A DNA stretch of 64,000 nt, from positions 62,001-126,000 of the forward strand of contig JBPOGA010000005.1 in NCBI GenBank assembly GCA_051252415.1. Reading direction: 5' to 3'. This DNA comes from JBPOFY01 sp051252415. Its GTDB lineage: Bacteria > Verrucomicrobiota > Verrucomicrobiia > Opitutales > Coraliomargaritaceae. The position numbers and the translations under genes are program-made. The notes under the pieces were generated by a model. The model was given only the letters and a program-made list of their open reading frames with translations, was not told the DNA's origin and made no database searches. This document shows positions 16,612-25,837 of this stretch, piece by piece; position 1 is the first letter of the stretch, and each line of letters starts with the position of its first letter.

Positions 16612-18966
16612 CTAGAAGCGTGTGCCAAAGGAAAAGTTAAACTGTGTGCCACTGGCTTCACCAGTAGGATCTGTGATTGGAATACCTAAGTCTAATTTGA
16701 GCGGTGAGCCCATAAGCATGATTCGAGCACCTACCCCCCAGTTATCAGCGTATTCACCCATATCAAAGTCAAACTCTTCTTCATTAACGAAGCCCCAGTC
16801 ATAGAACACGACAAGCCCCATTTGTTCCGCAATTCGGAAGCCGTATTCAAAAGAAACCATTGAATATGTGTTACCTCCAATGGATTCGTCTTCGTCGTCC
16901 GGATCACGTGGACCGATATCGCGGTGATCAAAACCACGAAGTGAATCAGGGCCACCGAGATAGAAACGGTCATAAAACGGAACAGTGTCACTATTGCCCC
17001 ATGGTGTTACCGTGCCAACGCGACCGACAATCGACAAGGACTGCTTAAGTGCATCAAAGGTCGGAATAAAGTGAGCCGTGCGCACTTCTGTTTTGAAATA
17101 GTTCACATCGCCACCGACGCCAGCCAATTCGTTTGACCAAGAGCTGCGATTACCTTCGCGTGTAAAAATCAAGGTCTTGCGGTTATCGCGCAGGAAAGTG
17201 AGGCCGACCTTGGAAACAAGCTGCTCCCCTTCTGCTTCTTCAAACACGTCAGCCACGGTTGGATCATCGAAGCCTGGAGTGCCAGGAACATCAAAGATTT
17301 CGACTAATTCCATACGATACGAGAGGCGCGCTTCGACCAACTCGAAGAGACGGCGGCGTAAGTAAATTTCAAAACCAGTGCGCAGCTCATTGTAATCAGC
17401 ACTATTGTAATCCGACTCGGAACGATAGAGCTCCACACCAAATGCCAAACGTTGCTCGAAGAACCATGGTTCCTCAAAAGCAATCACGATCTGATTACTG
17501 GTCGTGCCTAAGGATGCACGAAAACGGAACTTTTGACCATCACCTTGGAAACCAGAGCGCCAGTTGAAGAGATCAAAATTACCTTGAGAGACTTCGAAAT
17601 ACACCACTGCACTCTCAACCGACCCAAATCCCGCACCAAAGGTAAAGTTACCGGTGCGACCCTCTGCGACTGTCACGCTCAAATCTTTTCGATTAGGCAC
17701 GTTTGTATCTTCAGGATTGAGACGAACTTCCTCAAAATAACTAGTATTAATTAAGCGCTGCTCGCTAACCTCCATTCGATTGCGGTCAAACACATCTCCA
17801 GGGCGTAAAGCCAACTCGCGGACGATGACTTGCGCTTTAGTCGTCGTGTTACCCTCAACCTTAATGGACTCTAGGTAGAACTTTTCACTTTCACGCACGC
17901 GGAATTGGACATCAATATGCCCCGTCTCCATATTAGGCACGCGCTCTGCGTTCACGCGAGTCTCTAGATAACCGCCAGCATAGTAATATTCGCTAATGGA
18001 CTTTGCAGCTTCATCGACATCCTTAGGTGAAAAGAATTGGCCGGGCTCAATGGTCAAAAAACGTAAGAGCTCATCACTGGTATAGATACTTGCACCTTCA
18101 ATTGAGAACTCCCCTATCGAATAGCGGCGACCTTCGACCAATGTGACAGTAATCGAGAGTTCATCGTCATCAATGAAATCGATTTCCACGAGATCTTCTT
18201 CAATTTCAACGTCTAGAAAACCATTATCTCGATAGAAATTACGCAGTAGGGTCAGATCTTCTTTAAACTTGGCCTCATCAAATTTACCAGAACCAGTGAT
18301 CCACGATAACCAATCGGTCTCAGCGGTATCTTTTAATACTTTGCGCAGCTGCTTATCTTTGAAAGTTTCATTCCCTTTAAATTTAATTTTGTCAATATGG
18401 GCATCTCCGCCCTCATCGATATCATAAAATACTTCTGCCAAACCACTCGTATCATTACGCTCAATACGGTAATCAACACTGACGTCTGGATACCCTTTCT
18501 CCACATAATACGCAGTAATCTTATCTGCACCCTCGCTGATATTATACTCATCCAAAGACACGCCAGCACCAACTTCTGCTTTTGATGCGAGTCGGTCATC
18601 AGAATATTTATCGTTACCAATGTATTTAATCGCCTGGATCCGATATTTAGAAGTCAGTTGATACACCACATCCACTTTACCGTCAGCGGCATTCACAACT
18701 GCTACGTTAACAAGCTCAAAATATCCTGTGGCATACAGTGTGCGAATAGATTGATCCACAATCGCAGGACTGTAATTCATCCCTTTACGCAGTTGAACAT
18801 GCCCAAAAACATATTCATCGCTGACTGCTCGGAAACCGGAGAACTTCGCCTGGATCGAATTGACCACGGGATAAGATTCCGCCGCCTCCTGTGCTTGTAG
18901 CGAAGTTGCAGTGGATAAAACACCTAGCGGGAGGGCTAAGCAGAAGAGTAGTTTAATAAGGCGCAT
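16612..18966 (-). CDS. bamA: outer membrane protein assembly factor BamA
   Basis: 784 residues, typical for BamA. Signal peptide 1-25 (LIKLLFCLALPLGVLSTATS, then LQAQ). Several POTRA domains follow to about 435, with characteristic starts such as IQAIKYIGNDKYSDDRL, IDKIKFKGNETFKDKQL and LESIKVEGNTTTKAQVI. The C-terminal 16-strand Omp85 barrel contains the loop-6 motif LGGPDSLRGFDHRDIG and ends in a terminal Phe. It inserts beta-barrel proteins in the outer membrane. Gene order dnaB-bamA-skp is tight (27 and 45 bases), suggesting one transcript. Confidence 0.96.
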   Translation of the reverse strand: MRLIKLLFCLALPLGVLSTATSLQAQEAAESYPVVNSIQAKFSGFRAVSDEYVFGHVQLRKGMNYSPAIVDQSIRTLYATGYFELVNVAVVNAADGKVDVVYQLTSKYRIQAIKYIGNDKYSDDRLASKAEVGAGVSLDEYNISEGADKITAYYVEKGYPDVSVDYRIERNDTSGLAEVFYDIDEGGDAHIDKIKFKGNETFKDKQLRKVLKDTAETDWLSWITGSGKFDEAKFKEDLTLLRNFYRDNGFLDVEIEEDLVEIDFIDDDELSITVTLVEGRRYSIGEFSIEGASIYTSDELLRFLTIEPGQFFSPKDVDEAAKSISEYYYAGGYLETRVNAERVPNMETGHIDVQFRVRESEKFYLESIKVEGNTTTKAQVIVRELALRPGDVFDRNRMEVSEQRLINTSYFEEVRLNPEDTNVPNRKDLSVTVAEGRTGNFTFGAGFGSVESAVVYFEVSQGNFDLFNWRSGFQGDGQKFRFRASLGTTSNQIVIAFEEPWFFEQRLAFGVELYRSESDYNSADYNELRTGFEIYLRRRLFELVEARLSYRMELVEIFDVPGTPGFDDPTVADVFEEAEGEQLVSKVGLTFLRDNRKTLIFTREGNRSSWSNELAGVGGDVNYFKTEVRTAHFIPTFDALKQSLSIVGRVGTVTPWGNSDTVPFYDRFYLGGPDSLRGFDHRDIGPRDPDDEDESIGGNTYSMVSFEYGFRIAEQMGLVVFYDWGFVNEEEFDFDMGEYADNWGVGARIMLMGSPLKLDLGIPITDPTGEASGTQFNFSFGTRF

Positions 18967-18993
18967 GTAATTTAAGGTGCTAAAAGGCGTAAA

Positions 18994-20436
18994 CTAGCGG
19001 GAGAAGTTCTCGTATCTGGTGTATCGACGGACGAAGGTCAAATCGATATCTCCAATCGGTCCATTACGTTGTTTGGCAATGATCAGTCGAATGTGTTCCA
19101 CATCGCCTGGCATGGTGCCTTCGTCGACCCCTTCATCGTCGTCCCGTTTCTTGGGGCGGTGTAGAAGTAGGACTACGTCAGCATCCTGCTCGATAGAGCC
19201 GGACTCACGCAAGTCAGAGATGCGAGGATCGCGATTTTCCTTCTCGGATTCACGATTCAACTGAGAAAGCACGACCACTGGAACATTGAGCTCCTTAGCC
19301 ATACCCTTCATCCCGCGTGAAATTTCAGCAATTTGCTGCTCACGTTGGACACGATTGTCGGTGCCGCGAAGAAGCTGCAGATAGTCGACCACAATCAGGC
19401 CTAGCGGGCTCTTGGTGTGGAGACGCCGTGCTTTGGCACGAATGTCTAGAATGGTGGAACTGGAGCCATCATCGATCCAGAGCGGTGCTTGCTTGAGCTC
19501 TTTAACTGTTGTAGCGATGTCGGCAGAGTCCTGCTTGGAGATCACACGGTCGCGGATACGCTTCATATCGACACGGGCACGGCTACAAATCAGACGCATG
19601 GCGAGCTGTGCAGCAGTCATTTCCAAACTAAATACCAACACGCCGGCAGGCTTGCGACCACCGTCTGGAATCATCGCGTGCTCCGCAAAGTTCATCGCGA
19701 GCGAGGTCTTACCGACGGACGGGCGAGCCGCCAATACGATCATTTGACCAGGATGGAACCCGTAGGTCATCCCATCGAGGTCGCGGAAGCCAGAAAGCAC
19801 GCCATCCGCATCGTCCTTACCATTGAGCAAGGCATGGATGTCGGAAACAGCCTCATCAAGCGAAACACTGATGGGGATCGCTGCGTCCGTGACGCGGTCG
19901 CGGCTAATTTCGAAAATGTCCTGCTCGATCTTCTCGATGAAGGCCGACATGTCCTCTTGCTGCTCGTAGCAGGCCTCAATCGCTTCGCGAGAGGTGCGAA
20001 TCAAACGGCGTAGAAGATACTTCTCGTGAACGATCTTGGTAAAGAAACGCGAGTGCGCCGCTGTTTCGATACGATCTTGGATCGCGTAAATCGCGGCGAT
20101 ACCACCGACTTCTTCGGCTTGGCCGTTTTTCTGCAGATGGTTAAATAGCAGAATCTCATCAACCGGATCACCGGTTTGGTAGAGTTGGATCAGCGCACGG
20201 TATATCTCTTGGTGTGCTGTCTTGTAGAAATACTCGGGAGCGATCTTTGATTCGATACACTCGGTGAGGATTTCACGGCCGCCATCAAGCAGGCAGGCGG
20301 CTAAGAGGCCTTCTTCGGCCTCGATACTGTGTGGTTGCACACGAACCCCGTCGTCAGCGTTTTCACGCTTCTTTCGGTCGCTAAAATTGCGACCTCCTTT
20401 GCGGAAATCACCTGACGACGTGGATTCGGGCGGCAT
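18994..20436 (-). CDS. dnaB: replicative DNA helicase DnaB
   Basis: 480 residues. The N-terminal domain (about 33-150) starts with VQPHSIEAEEGLLAACL. The RecA-like C-terminal domain has Walker A RPSVGKTS at 238-245 and Walker B LIVVDYLQLL. The DnaB block VVVLSQLNRESE precedes SDLRESGSIEQDADVVL and an Arg-finger region. It unwinds DNA ahead of the fork as a hexamer. It is last in the rplY-pth-rpsF-ssb-rplI-dnaB gene string and is followed closely by bamA. The first 32 residues are a charged extension. No intein or insertion is seen. Confidence 0.96.
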   Translation of the reverse strand: MPPESTSSGDFRKGGRNFSDRKKRENADDGVRVQPHSIEAEEGLLAACLLDGGREILTECIESKIAPEYFYKTAHQEIYRALIQLYQTGDPVDEILLFNHLQKNGQAEEVGGIAAIYAIQDRIETAAHSRFFTKIVHEKYLLRRLIRTSREAIEACYEQQEDMSAFIEKIEQDIFEISRDRVTDAAIPISVSLDEAVSDIHALLNGKDDADGVLSGFRDLDGMTYGFHPGQMIVLAARPSVGKTSLAMNFAEHAMIPDGGRKPAGVLVFSLEMTAAQLAMRLICSRARVDMKRIRDRVISKQDSADIATTVKELKQAPLWIDDGSSSTILDIRAKARRLHTKSPLGLIVVDYLQLLRGTDNRVQREQQIAEISRGMKGMAKELNVPVVVLSQLNRESEKENRDPRISDLRESGSIEQDADVVLLLHRPKKRDDDEGVDEGTMPGDVEHIRLIIAKQRNGPIGDIDLTFVRRYTRYENFSR

Positions 20437-20474
20437 AGTGCGGAATGCTGTCTATACGACCGCAGAAAGCGAAA

Positions 20475-20975
20475 TTAATCTTCGTCTTCTTCAGAAGTCG
20501 CTGCTTCAGCTTCTTCGATTGGATTCTCGGAAACCACTTCGAATTTGATTTCGCAATCCACGTCAGCATGAAGCTTCACGCCTGCAGTGTGAGAACCTAA
20601 TTCCTTGATTGGCGCAGGTAGTGCGAGTTGCTTCTTAACAAGCTCGATGCCCTCTTCTTTGAGGCGCTCGATCAAGTCGTTTGCAGTCACAGCACCAAAC
20701 ATCTTACCACCTTCGCCAGTTTTCACTGCGATTGCGATGTTGATACTAGCGATCTTCTCGCCGAGTGTGCGTGCGTTTTCGAATTCTTTTTGCTCACGTG
20801 TTTCACGTGCTTTAAGCAACGCTTCAACGTGTTTTTTATTTGCCTGTGTGATTGGCAAAGCAACCTTGCGTGGAAGCAAGAAATTGCGCGCGTAACCTGC
20901 ACGGACTGTTACTGTGTCACCCTCGGCGCCGAGGCCTTTGATGGGTTGAAGAAGGAGAACTTGATTGTTGGCCAT
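20475..20975 (-). CDS. rplI: 50S ribosomal protein L9
   Basis: 166 residues. The N-terminal domain has the L9 signature VLLLQPIKGLGAEGDTVTVR, then AGYARNFLLPRKVALP, followed by the long central helix and the C-terminal rRNA-binding domain (KMFGAVTANDLIERL). An acidic tail (EEAEAATSEEDED) makes it about 15 residues longer than E. coli L9. It binds 23S rRNA near the L1 stalk. It lies between ssb and dnaB; the usual rpsR between ssb and rplI is missing here. Confidence 0.96.
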   Translation of the reverse strand: MANNQVLLLQPIKGLGAEGDTVTVRAGYARNFLLPRKVALPITQANKKHVEALLKARETREQKEFENARTLGEKIASINIAIAVKTGEGGKMFGAVTANDLIERLKEEGIELVKKQLALPAPIKELGSHTAGVKLHADVDCEIKFEVVSENPIEEAEAATSEEDED

Positions 20976-21016
20976 ATTCGTTCGAGTTTTATAAAGTTTG
21001 AGTAGTATGAGTTGAT

Positions 21017-21469
21017 TTAAAAAGGGACATCTTCGTCGAGCGTATCTTCCTTGCTGCTAAAGTCGCTAGCTGGCGCTGGCTTGGATTCGCGAGCAGGTGG
21101 CGAGCTCTTTTCGTAACCGCCGCCGTTATCGCTGTCATCACGCCCGCCGACGAACTGGAAGTTTTCCAACACGACGTTAAGCTTGCTGCGCTTTTGTCCA
21201 TCTTGCCCCTCCCATTGGTCGAGTCTGAGGCGGCCTTCGACATGGATCGGCTTGCCCTTGCGCATGTATTTTGTGATGACTTCGGCTTGCTTACCAAAAG
21301 CGTCGATGTCGACGAATGTCGTCTCTTCCTTGCGCTCACCGTCCTTAGTCGAGTAGACGCGGGAAACGGCGAGGCCGAGCTTGCAAATTGTCAAACCAGT
21401 AGCGGTAACACGCGTTTCTGGATCGCGAGTCAGGTTTCCCATCAAGATAACTTTATTAAAGGATGCCAT
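21017..21469 (-). CDS. ssb: single-stranded DNA-binding protein
   Basis: 150 residues. OB fold 1-105 begins MASFNKVILMGNLTRDPETR and continues with FVDIDAFGKQAEVITKYMRK and HVEGRLRLDQWEGQDGQKRS. A Gly/Ser/Pro linker follows, and the acidic tip DTLDEDVPF recruits replication and repair partners. It lies 29 bases after rpsF, as is common. Confidence 0.96.
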   Translation of the reverse strand: MASFNKVILMGNLTRDPETRVTATGLTICKLGLAVSRVYSTKDGERKEETTFVDIDAFGKQAEVITKYMRKGKPIHVEGRLRLDQWEGQDGQKRSKLNVVLENFQFVGGRDDSDNGGGYEKSSPPARESKPAPASDFSSKEDTLDEDVPF

Positions 21470-21498
21470 GGTTTGATGCGCCTAAGGCGCGGTTGCAA

Positions 21499-21798
21499 TT
21501 AGTTGGATTGGACGAAGACGCGATTAACGCGTTTATCTAGGTGAAGTTTTTCCTTCAATTGAGCTGGCACAGAGCCAGCACTGTTGAAGTAAACTTCAAT
21601 GCTGTGACCTTGCGTAAAGCGGCGGTCTGCAGCACGTGCGAAGTCACGCACGCCGAGATCTTCAGTCGATGTAACTTCAGCGCCGAGGCTGCTGAGGATT
21701 TCAGAGATATCAGCCGTTACCTTCGCTGCGTCGTCTTCGGTCGCGCGTAGGTCAAGGATGAATGTAGTTTTGTATGTTTTGCTAGTCGTTGCGCTCAT
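21499..21798 (-). CDS. rpsF: 30S ribosomal protein S6
   Basis: 99 residues, with the S6 ferredoxin-like fold: TYKTTFILDLRATEDDAAKV at the start, the DLGVRDFARAADRRFTQGHS segment, and a C-terminal DKRVNRVFVQ. It binds 16S rRNA and normally pairs with S18, whose gene rpsR is not found next to it. Its start overlaps the end of pth by 17 bases, indicating coupled translation. Confidence 0.92.
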   Translation of the reverse strand: MSATTSKTYKTTFILDLRATEDDAAKVTADISEILSSLGAEVTSTEDLGVRDFARAADRRFTQGHSIEVYFNSAGSVPAQLKEKLHLDKRVNRVFVQSN

Positions 21799-22381
21799 GC
21801 TCAGTTGCTGTGCGTTGGTTGATTAAGTTCATGGCAGGCTCGCAGCCTTCATCTATCACGAGGCGTAAGTGCTTCAGATAGTCGGGCGTGCGATCGGCCA
21901 AAAGTGATTGCTCGTCTTGAGAGAATTTACTCAAGACGTAGTCGGCAAGGTCCATTGATTTGTGAGGTTTGGCTCCAATACCGATACGGTAACGAAGGAA
22001 TCCAGCTCCCACCTGCTCTAGAATATCGGCAATCCCATTATGACCACCACCGCTACCATTATGACTGAGCTTCGGGCGACCGATCTCAAGCGTAATGTCG
22101 TCGTAGATGACGAGCAGTGATGCTGCAGGTAACTTACGGTAACGAAGAATCGCACCAAGGGCGCGACCGCTCGCGTTCATAAAGCACTGGGGCTTTACGA
22201 GCATGAACTTACGCCCGTCAATAGTGACGACCGCAATCTCCGCTTCGAACTTGGCTTCGTGTTTCCACACGCCACCGAGTTGCGTAGCAAGTTTATCAAT
22301 AACGGAGAATCCGATATTGTGCCGAGTATTACGGTATTTTAGCCCGGGGTTTCCGAGGCCGGCAATGACCGTAATGGACAT
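21782..22381 (-). CDS. pth: peptidyl-tRNA hydrolase
   Basis: 199 residues. Releases tRNA from peptidyl-tRNAs that drop off ribosomes. Seen: VIAGLGNPGLKYRNTRHNIG with catalytic His21, KPQCFMNASGRALG, the DDITLEIGRPKLSHNGSGGG loop, and RYRIGIGAKPHKSMDLADYVL. It follows rplY by 55 bases, the widespread rplY-pth pair, and its stop overlaps rpsF. Confidence 0.95.
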   Translation of the reverse strand: MSITVIAGLGNPGLKYRNTRHNIGFSVIDKLATQLGGVWKHEAKFEAEIAVVTIDGRKFMLVKPQCFMNASGRALGAILRYRKLPAASLLVIYDDITLEIGRPKLSHNGSGGGHNGIADILEQVGAGFLRYRIGIGAKPHKSMDLADYVLSKFSQDEQSLLADRTPDYLKHLRLVIDEGCEPAMNLINQRTATEHERND

Positions 22382-22436
22382 TTTGAAAGAACAGGTTTTG
22401 GAACGACCAGATGGACGCTCCCGTTAAAATTTAAAA

Positions 22437-23114
22437 TTAAGCGTCAGCTTTTTCGTCAGAGTCAGCGTCGTCAGAGGATACCTTAGTTGCAGGCACTTCG
22501 TCAGCAGCGACAGCTTCAGCAGCGGCATCAGCAGCTTCGTCTTCAGCAGTTGCGACAGTTGGCGCTTGGATAGAAACAAGTACTTGTGCTGGTTCACCGA
22601 GGAACTCAACACCTTCGATTTCAGCAAGGTCGCGGATATGGAACGCATCACCGACCACTAAAGCAGACACATCGACTTCGACGTGCTCTGGAAGGTTGGA
22701 AGGACGGCAACGAATGTCGACCTGGTGAGTTTTGTGATCGATAACGCCACCATCACGAACGCCGACGCAATCGCTTTCACCGATAAGATGCACTGCAATG
22801 TGCGTATTGAAGCTTTGACCACGCTCAACTTCTTGGAAGTCGATATGATCCACACTGTTCTTGAGCGCATGGCGTTGAACCGCTTGCACAAGTGTAAGTG
22901 CTGTTTCGCCCTTATCGTCTGTGAGCTCGACCAAAGCAGAACCGCCATCAAGCTCGCGATTCAAATCGCGGAAATCAACTGCGGAGACAGTGATCGAACG
23001 AGCTTTACCTTGCCCATATAGGGAAGCAGGGATATTACCTTCCGCGCGGAGGCGGCGTGCTGCGCCACGGCCTGTGTTTTCACGGTTTACGACATTAAGT
23101 TTGAATTGTTGCAT
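22437..23114 (-). CDS. rplY: 50S ribosomal protein L25/general stress protein Ctc
   Basis: 225 residues, the long (Ctc/TL5) form. The N-terminal 5S-rRNA-binding domain (1-95) contains ENTGRGAARRLRAEGNIPAS and YGQGKARSITV. The C-terminal TL5 domain (about 100-185) has the HIDFQEVERGQ and HIRDLAEIEGVEFLG segments. The last 40 residues are an Ala/Asp/Glu-rich tail, a low-complexity extension common in this family. It is first of the rplY-pth-rpsF-ssb-rplI-dnaB string; the promoter should lie in 23115-23320, which also serves the divergent nspC. Confidence 0.93.
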   Translation of the reverse strand: MQQFKLNVVNRENTGRGAARRLRAEGNIPASLYGQGKARSITVSAVDFRDLNRELDGGSALVELTDDKGETALTLVQAVQRHALKNSVDHIDFQEVERGQSFNTHIAVHLIGESDCVGVRDGGVIDHKTHQVDIRCRPSNLPEHVEVDVSALVVGDAFHIRDLAEIEGVEFLGEPAQVLVSIQAPTVATAEDEAADAAAEAVAADEVPATKVSSDDADSDEKADA

Positions 23115-23321
23115 GACTAAAATTTGCGGAATTTACAGCCCCTTATAAGAAGCTGGGATGATGAGAAAACCGCGCAGAGTAAAATAACCGAAACGAAAAG
23201 CAACCCTAACTTTACCGATTTTTCAGCCTTTCTCAGAACTGGTATAAATCGCCCAAATTATAGGCAAAAACGGCTCGCAAGTCTCCACTCCACCTATATC
23301 TACTGAACACATATATATAAT

Positions 23322-24530
23322 ATGGCACAGGATCCAACACCTCCACTTACTCCAGAACGCCTCGAAGCGCTCCGCTCAATCCCCTTCGACGAGGCACCGT
23401 CGCCTGGATATATAGTCCATATGGGGCGATTGGAGGAAAACTGCCAACTCCTCGAATCCGTTGCCCAGCGCTCAGGAGCAAAAATCCTCCTCGCCCTCAA
23501 AGGCTTCGCTTGCCACAGCACCTTCCCGCTGGTCAGTCGCTACCTCAGCGGCACCACATCGAGCGGCCTACACGAGGCATTGCTCGCCTACGAGAGCTTT
23601 GGCAAAGAGGTGCACGTCTATTCGACGGCCTACAAAGCAGCAGAACTGACACATTTGAGTCGTTTCGCGCACAGCCTCGTCTTTAATTCCGCCAAACAGC
23701 TCGCCACGGGCGTCGAATTGCTTGCCCCCGAGAATCGCCCCGAACTCGGGCTCCGTGTAAATCCCGAATACTCCGAAGTCGACACCGAGCTCTACGATCC
23801 TTGCTCGCCCGCATCACGACTCGGCACCACTCGGGCTGCGCTCGACAAGTCACTACGAGAACTACCGGACGACATCCTTAGTCATCTCGACGGTCTACAC
23901 TTCCATGCACTTTGTGAGCAAGATGCCGACGCGCTAGAACACACCGCGAAGGCCTTCGAAGCAAAATTTGGCGACCTCATCGCTGGACTCAAATGGCTAA
24001 ACTTCGGCGGCGGCCATCATATCACCCGCCCAGGCTATGACATCGATCGCCTCTGCCGCACCGTTCAATACTTCCGCGATCGTTACAATGTAGATGTCTA
24101 CCTTGAACCTGGCGAAGCAGTTGCCCTCCATACCGGCGTGCTCGTCGTCACTGTGCTCGATCTAATCGAAGCCGGCGGCCATCAGATCGCCATATTAGAT
24201 ACTTCGGCGACGTGCCACATGCCAGATGTATTAGAAATGCCCTACCGCCCAAACATCCTCGACGCCTACTCCCCAGATGAACAACCGCACACTTATCGGC
24301 TAGGTGGCATGTCCTGCCTCGCAGGCGACGTGATCGGCGATTACTCCTTTTCAAAACCGCTAGAAATCGGCCAACGACTGATCTTTCTTGATATGTCGCA
24401 CTATACGATGGTGAAGAATAGCACTTTCAATGGGGTCCCTCTACCCGCCATCAGCCTTTATCACCCCGATGATGGGCTAAAAATCATTCGGACATTCGGC
24501 TACGAAGATTACCGATGTCGCTTATCATAA
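23322..24530 (+). CDS. nspC: carboxynorspermidine decarboxylase
   Basis: 402 residues, a PLP fold III (alanine racemase-like) decarboxylase. The PLP Lys is K60 in ILLALKGFACHSTFP. GLHFHALCEQDADALEHT, LNFGGGHHITRPGYD, the EPGEAV motif and GGMSCLAGDVIGDYSF (active-site Cys) all match NspC. It makes norspermidine or spermidine from the carboxy form, made by carboxynorspermidine dehydrogenase, which is not in this window. It is divergent from rplY with about 200 bases between them. It implies the Vibrio-type alternative polyamine route. Confidence 0.93.
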   Translation: MAQDPTPPLTPERLEALRSIPFDEAPSPGYIVHMGRLEENCQLLESVAQRSGAKILLALKGFACHSTFPLVSRYLSGTTSSGLHEALLAYESFGKEVHVYSTAYKAAELTHLSRFAHSLVFNSAKQLATGVELLAPENRPELGLRVNPEYSEVDTELYDPCSPASRLGTTRAALDKSLRELPDDILSHLDGLHFHALCEQDADALEHTAKAFEAKFGDLIAGLKWLNFGGGHHITRPGYDIDRLCRTVQYFRDRYNVDVYLEPGEAVALHTGVLVVTVLDLIEAGGHQIAILDTSATCHMPDVLEMPYRPNILDAYSPDEQPHTYRLGGMSCLAGDVIGDYSFSKPLEIGQRLIFLDMSHYTMVKNSTFNGVPLPAISLYHPDDGLKIIRTFGYEDYRCRLS

Positions 24531-24576
24531 TCCAGTGTTGATATAGCATCAAAAATCGCCAGCATCAGCACAACCT

Positions 24577-24711
24577 ATGAAGTCGATAACTGTGAAAGGC
24601 CTGATCCTCGGAATAATACTCCTGCTCATTGCTGCCGCATCCACTTTATTAGTTCAAAAAGTGCACTCTTCAAAATCCACCCAAACGCCCGTGACAACTG
24701 ATTCCCCATGA
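24577..24711 (+). CDS. small single-pass membrane protein
   Basis: 44 residues: a short basic start, one hydrophobic helix (GLILGIILLLIAAASTLLV) and a polar tail. Its TGA overlaps the ATG of the sensor kinase in an ATGA arrangement, the strongest sign that it is translated. Possible role: membrane partner or anchor for the otherwise soluble kinase, inferred from coupling alone. It could also be a leader peptide. The family is not recognised. Confidence 0.55.
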   Translation: MKSITVKGLILGIILLLIAAASTLLVQKVHSSKSTQTPVTTDSP

Positions 24712-25811
24712 AGCTCATCGAACACCCCTTCATCCAAGCTATAAGCGATCCCGTACTTAGAGATTCCTTTATCAGTGAAGTCGAGGTTATCGAATTTCAA
24801 GACGGTGATACCATTTTCACAGAAAACAGTGCACCAGATGCGCTCTTTCTCATCCTAGAAGGCTCCGTCGGTTTCACCAAACAACGAAACGACGGCACCT
24901 TACAAACTGTCAGCCACTCAAACCTAGGCAGTTTCTTCGGTGAAGTCGGTGTATTTACCAATGAACCTAGAGCACTCGGCGCGCGCGCCTTAGGCGACAC
25001 CCGCGTCGGCCGCGCACCTGAAGCAATCGTCAAAAAAATCATTGAAGAAGCCGAGCCCATTCGGCGGATTTTAGAAAGCGTCATAAACCACCTCAAAAGC
25101 ACCACCGATCACTACATTCATCAAGTGATGCGCACCGAGAAGCTCACTTTAGTGGGCACGATGGTCTCGTCTTTATTACACGACTTCAAAAACCCCTTCT
25201 CCATCATCAGCCTCGGCGCATCCCTAATCGAGCAACGCCATAGCGATGACGCAAAGACCGTCTCCATCTGCCAAAAAATCGATTCTCAAATTCGCCGCAT
25301 GGTGAACATGGCAAACGATCTGGCAGCATTTTCTAAAGGAGAAAGTCAGATCAAAGTGAGTCAGATCTCGCTAGAGCACTTATTTGAAGAGTTTAAAGAA
25401 CTGAATACGCCGTTCGCCAAAGACGCCACAGTGATGCTCGAGATGAATGCCAACAAGGTCAGCTTAGAGGCCGACCCGGGTAAACTAATGCGCGTCCTTC
25501 AAAACCTTATCAATAATGCCATGGAAGCGATGCACTCGATCGAGGCCACAGGCGCTGTCAAGGTAGAGGCCACAGACATGGGGGATACCATTACACTTTC
25601 CGTATGTGACAGCGGCCCTGGAATACCGAAAGGTATTCAAAGCACTCTATTTGAAGCCTTTGTAACTACCGGCAAAAGAGAAGGCACAGGGCTTGGGACA
25701 TCCATTGTTAAATCAATCATTGATGCACACTATGGAACGATTACTTTTGAGACGAGTGCAGAGGGCACGTGCTTCACAATCACACTGCCGAAAGCACACC
25801 CAGTCAGATAG
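24708..25811 (+). CDS. cyclic-nucleotide-binding-domain sensor histidine kinase
   Basis: 367 residues. Residues 15-115 form a cNMP-binding (Crp-like) domain with FQDGDTIFTENSAPDALFLI, then LEGSVGF and the phosphate-binding-cassette-like FFGEVGVFTNEPRA. About 143-210 is the dimerisation and phospho-acceptor helix with H158 in LLHDFKNPF. The HATPase domain has N box NLINNAMEAM (266-275), DSGPGIP (301-307), FEAF (315-318) and GTGLGTSIV (326-334). No membrane helix is present. No response regulator lies beside it. The ligand could be a cyclic nucleotide or none. It is translationally coupled to a small membrane protein. Confidence 0.88.
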   Translation: MKLIEHPFIQAISDPVLRDSFISEVEVIEFQDGDTIFTENSAPDALFLILEGSVGFTKQRNDGTLQTVSHSNLGSFFGEVGVFTNEPRALGARALGDTRVGRAPEAIVKKIIEEAEPIRRILESVINHLKSTTDHYIHQVMRTEKLTLVGTMVSSLLHDFKNPFSIISLGASLIEQRHSDDAKTVSICQKIDSQIRRMVNMANDLAAFSKGESQIKVSQISLEHLFEEFKELNTPFAKDATVMLEMNANKVSLEADPGKLMRVLQNLINNAMEAMHSIEATGAVKVEATDMGDTITLSVCDSGPGIPKGIQSTLFEAFVTTGKREGTGLGTSIVKSIIDAHYGTITFETSAEGTCFTITLPKAHPVR

Positions 25812-25837
25812 GCTGGTCTGAATTTAAATATACAACT

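Noticed and set aside
19489..20013. 174-residue plus-strand frame inside dnaB
   Set aside because: Antisense shadow of dnaB; composition follows the dnaB codon pattern.
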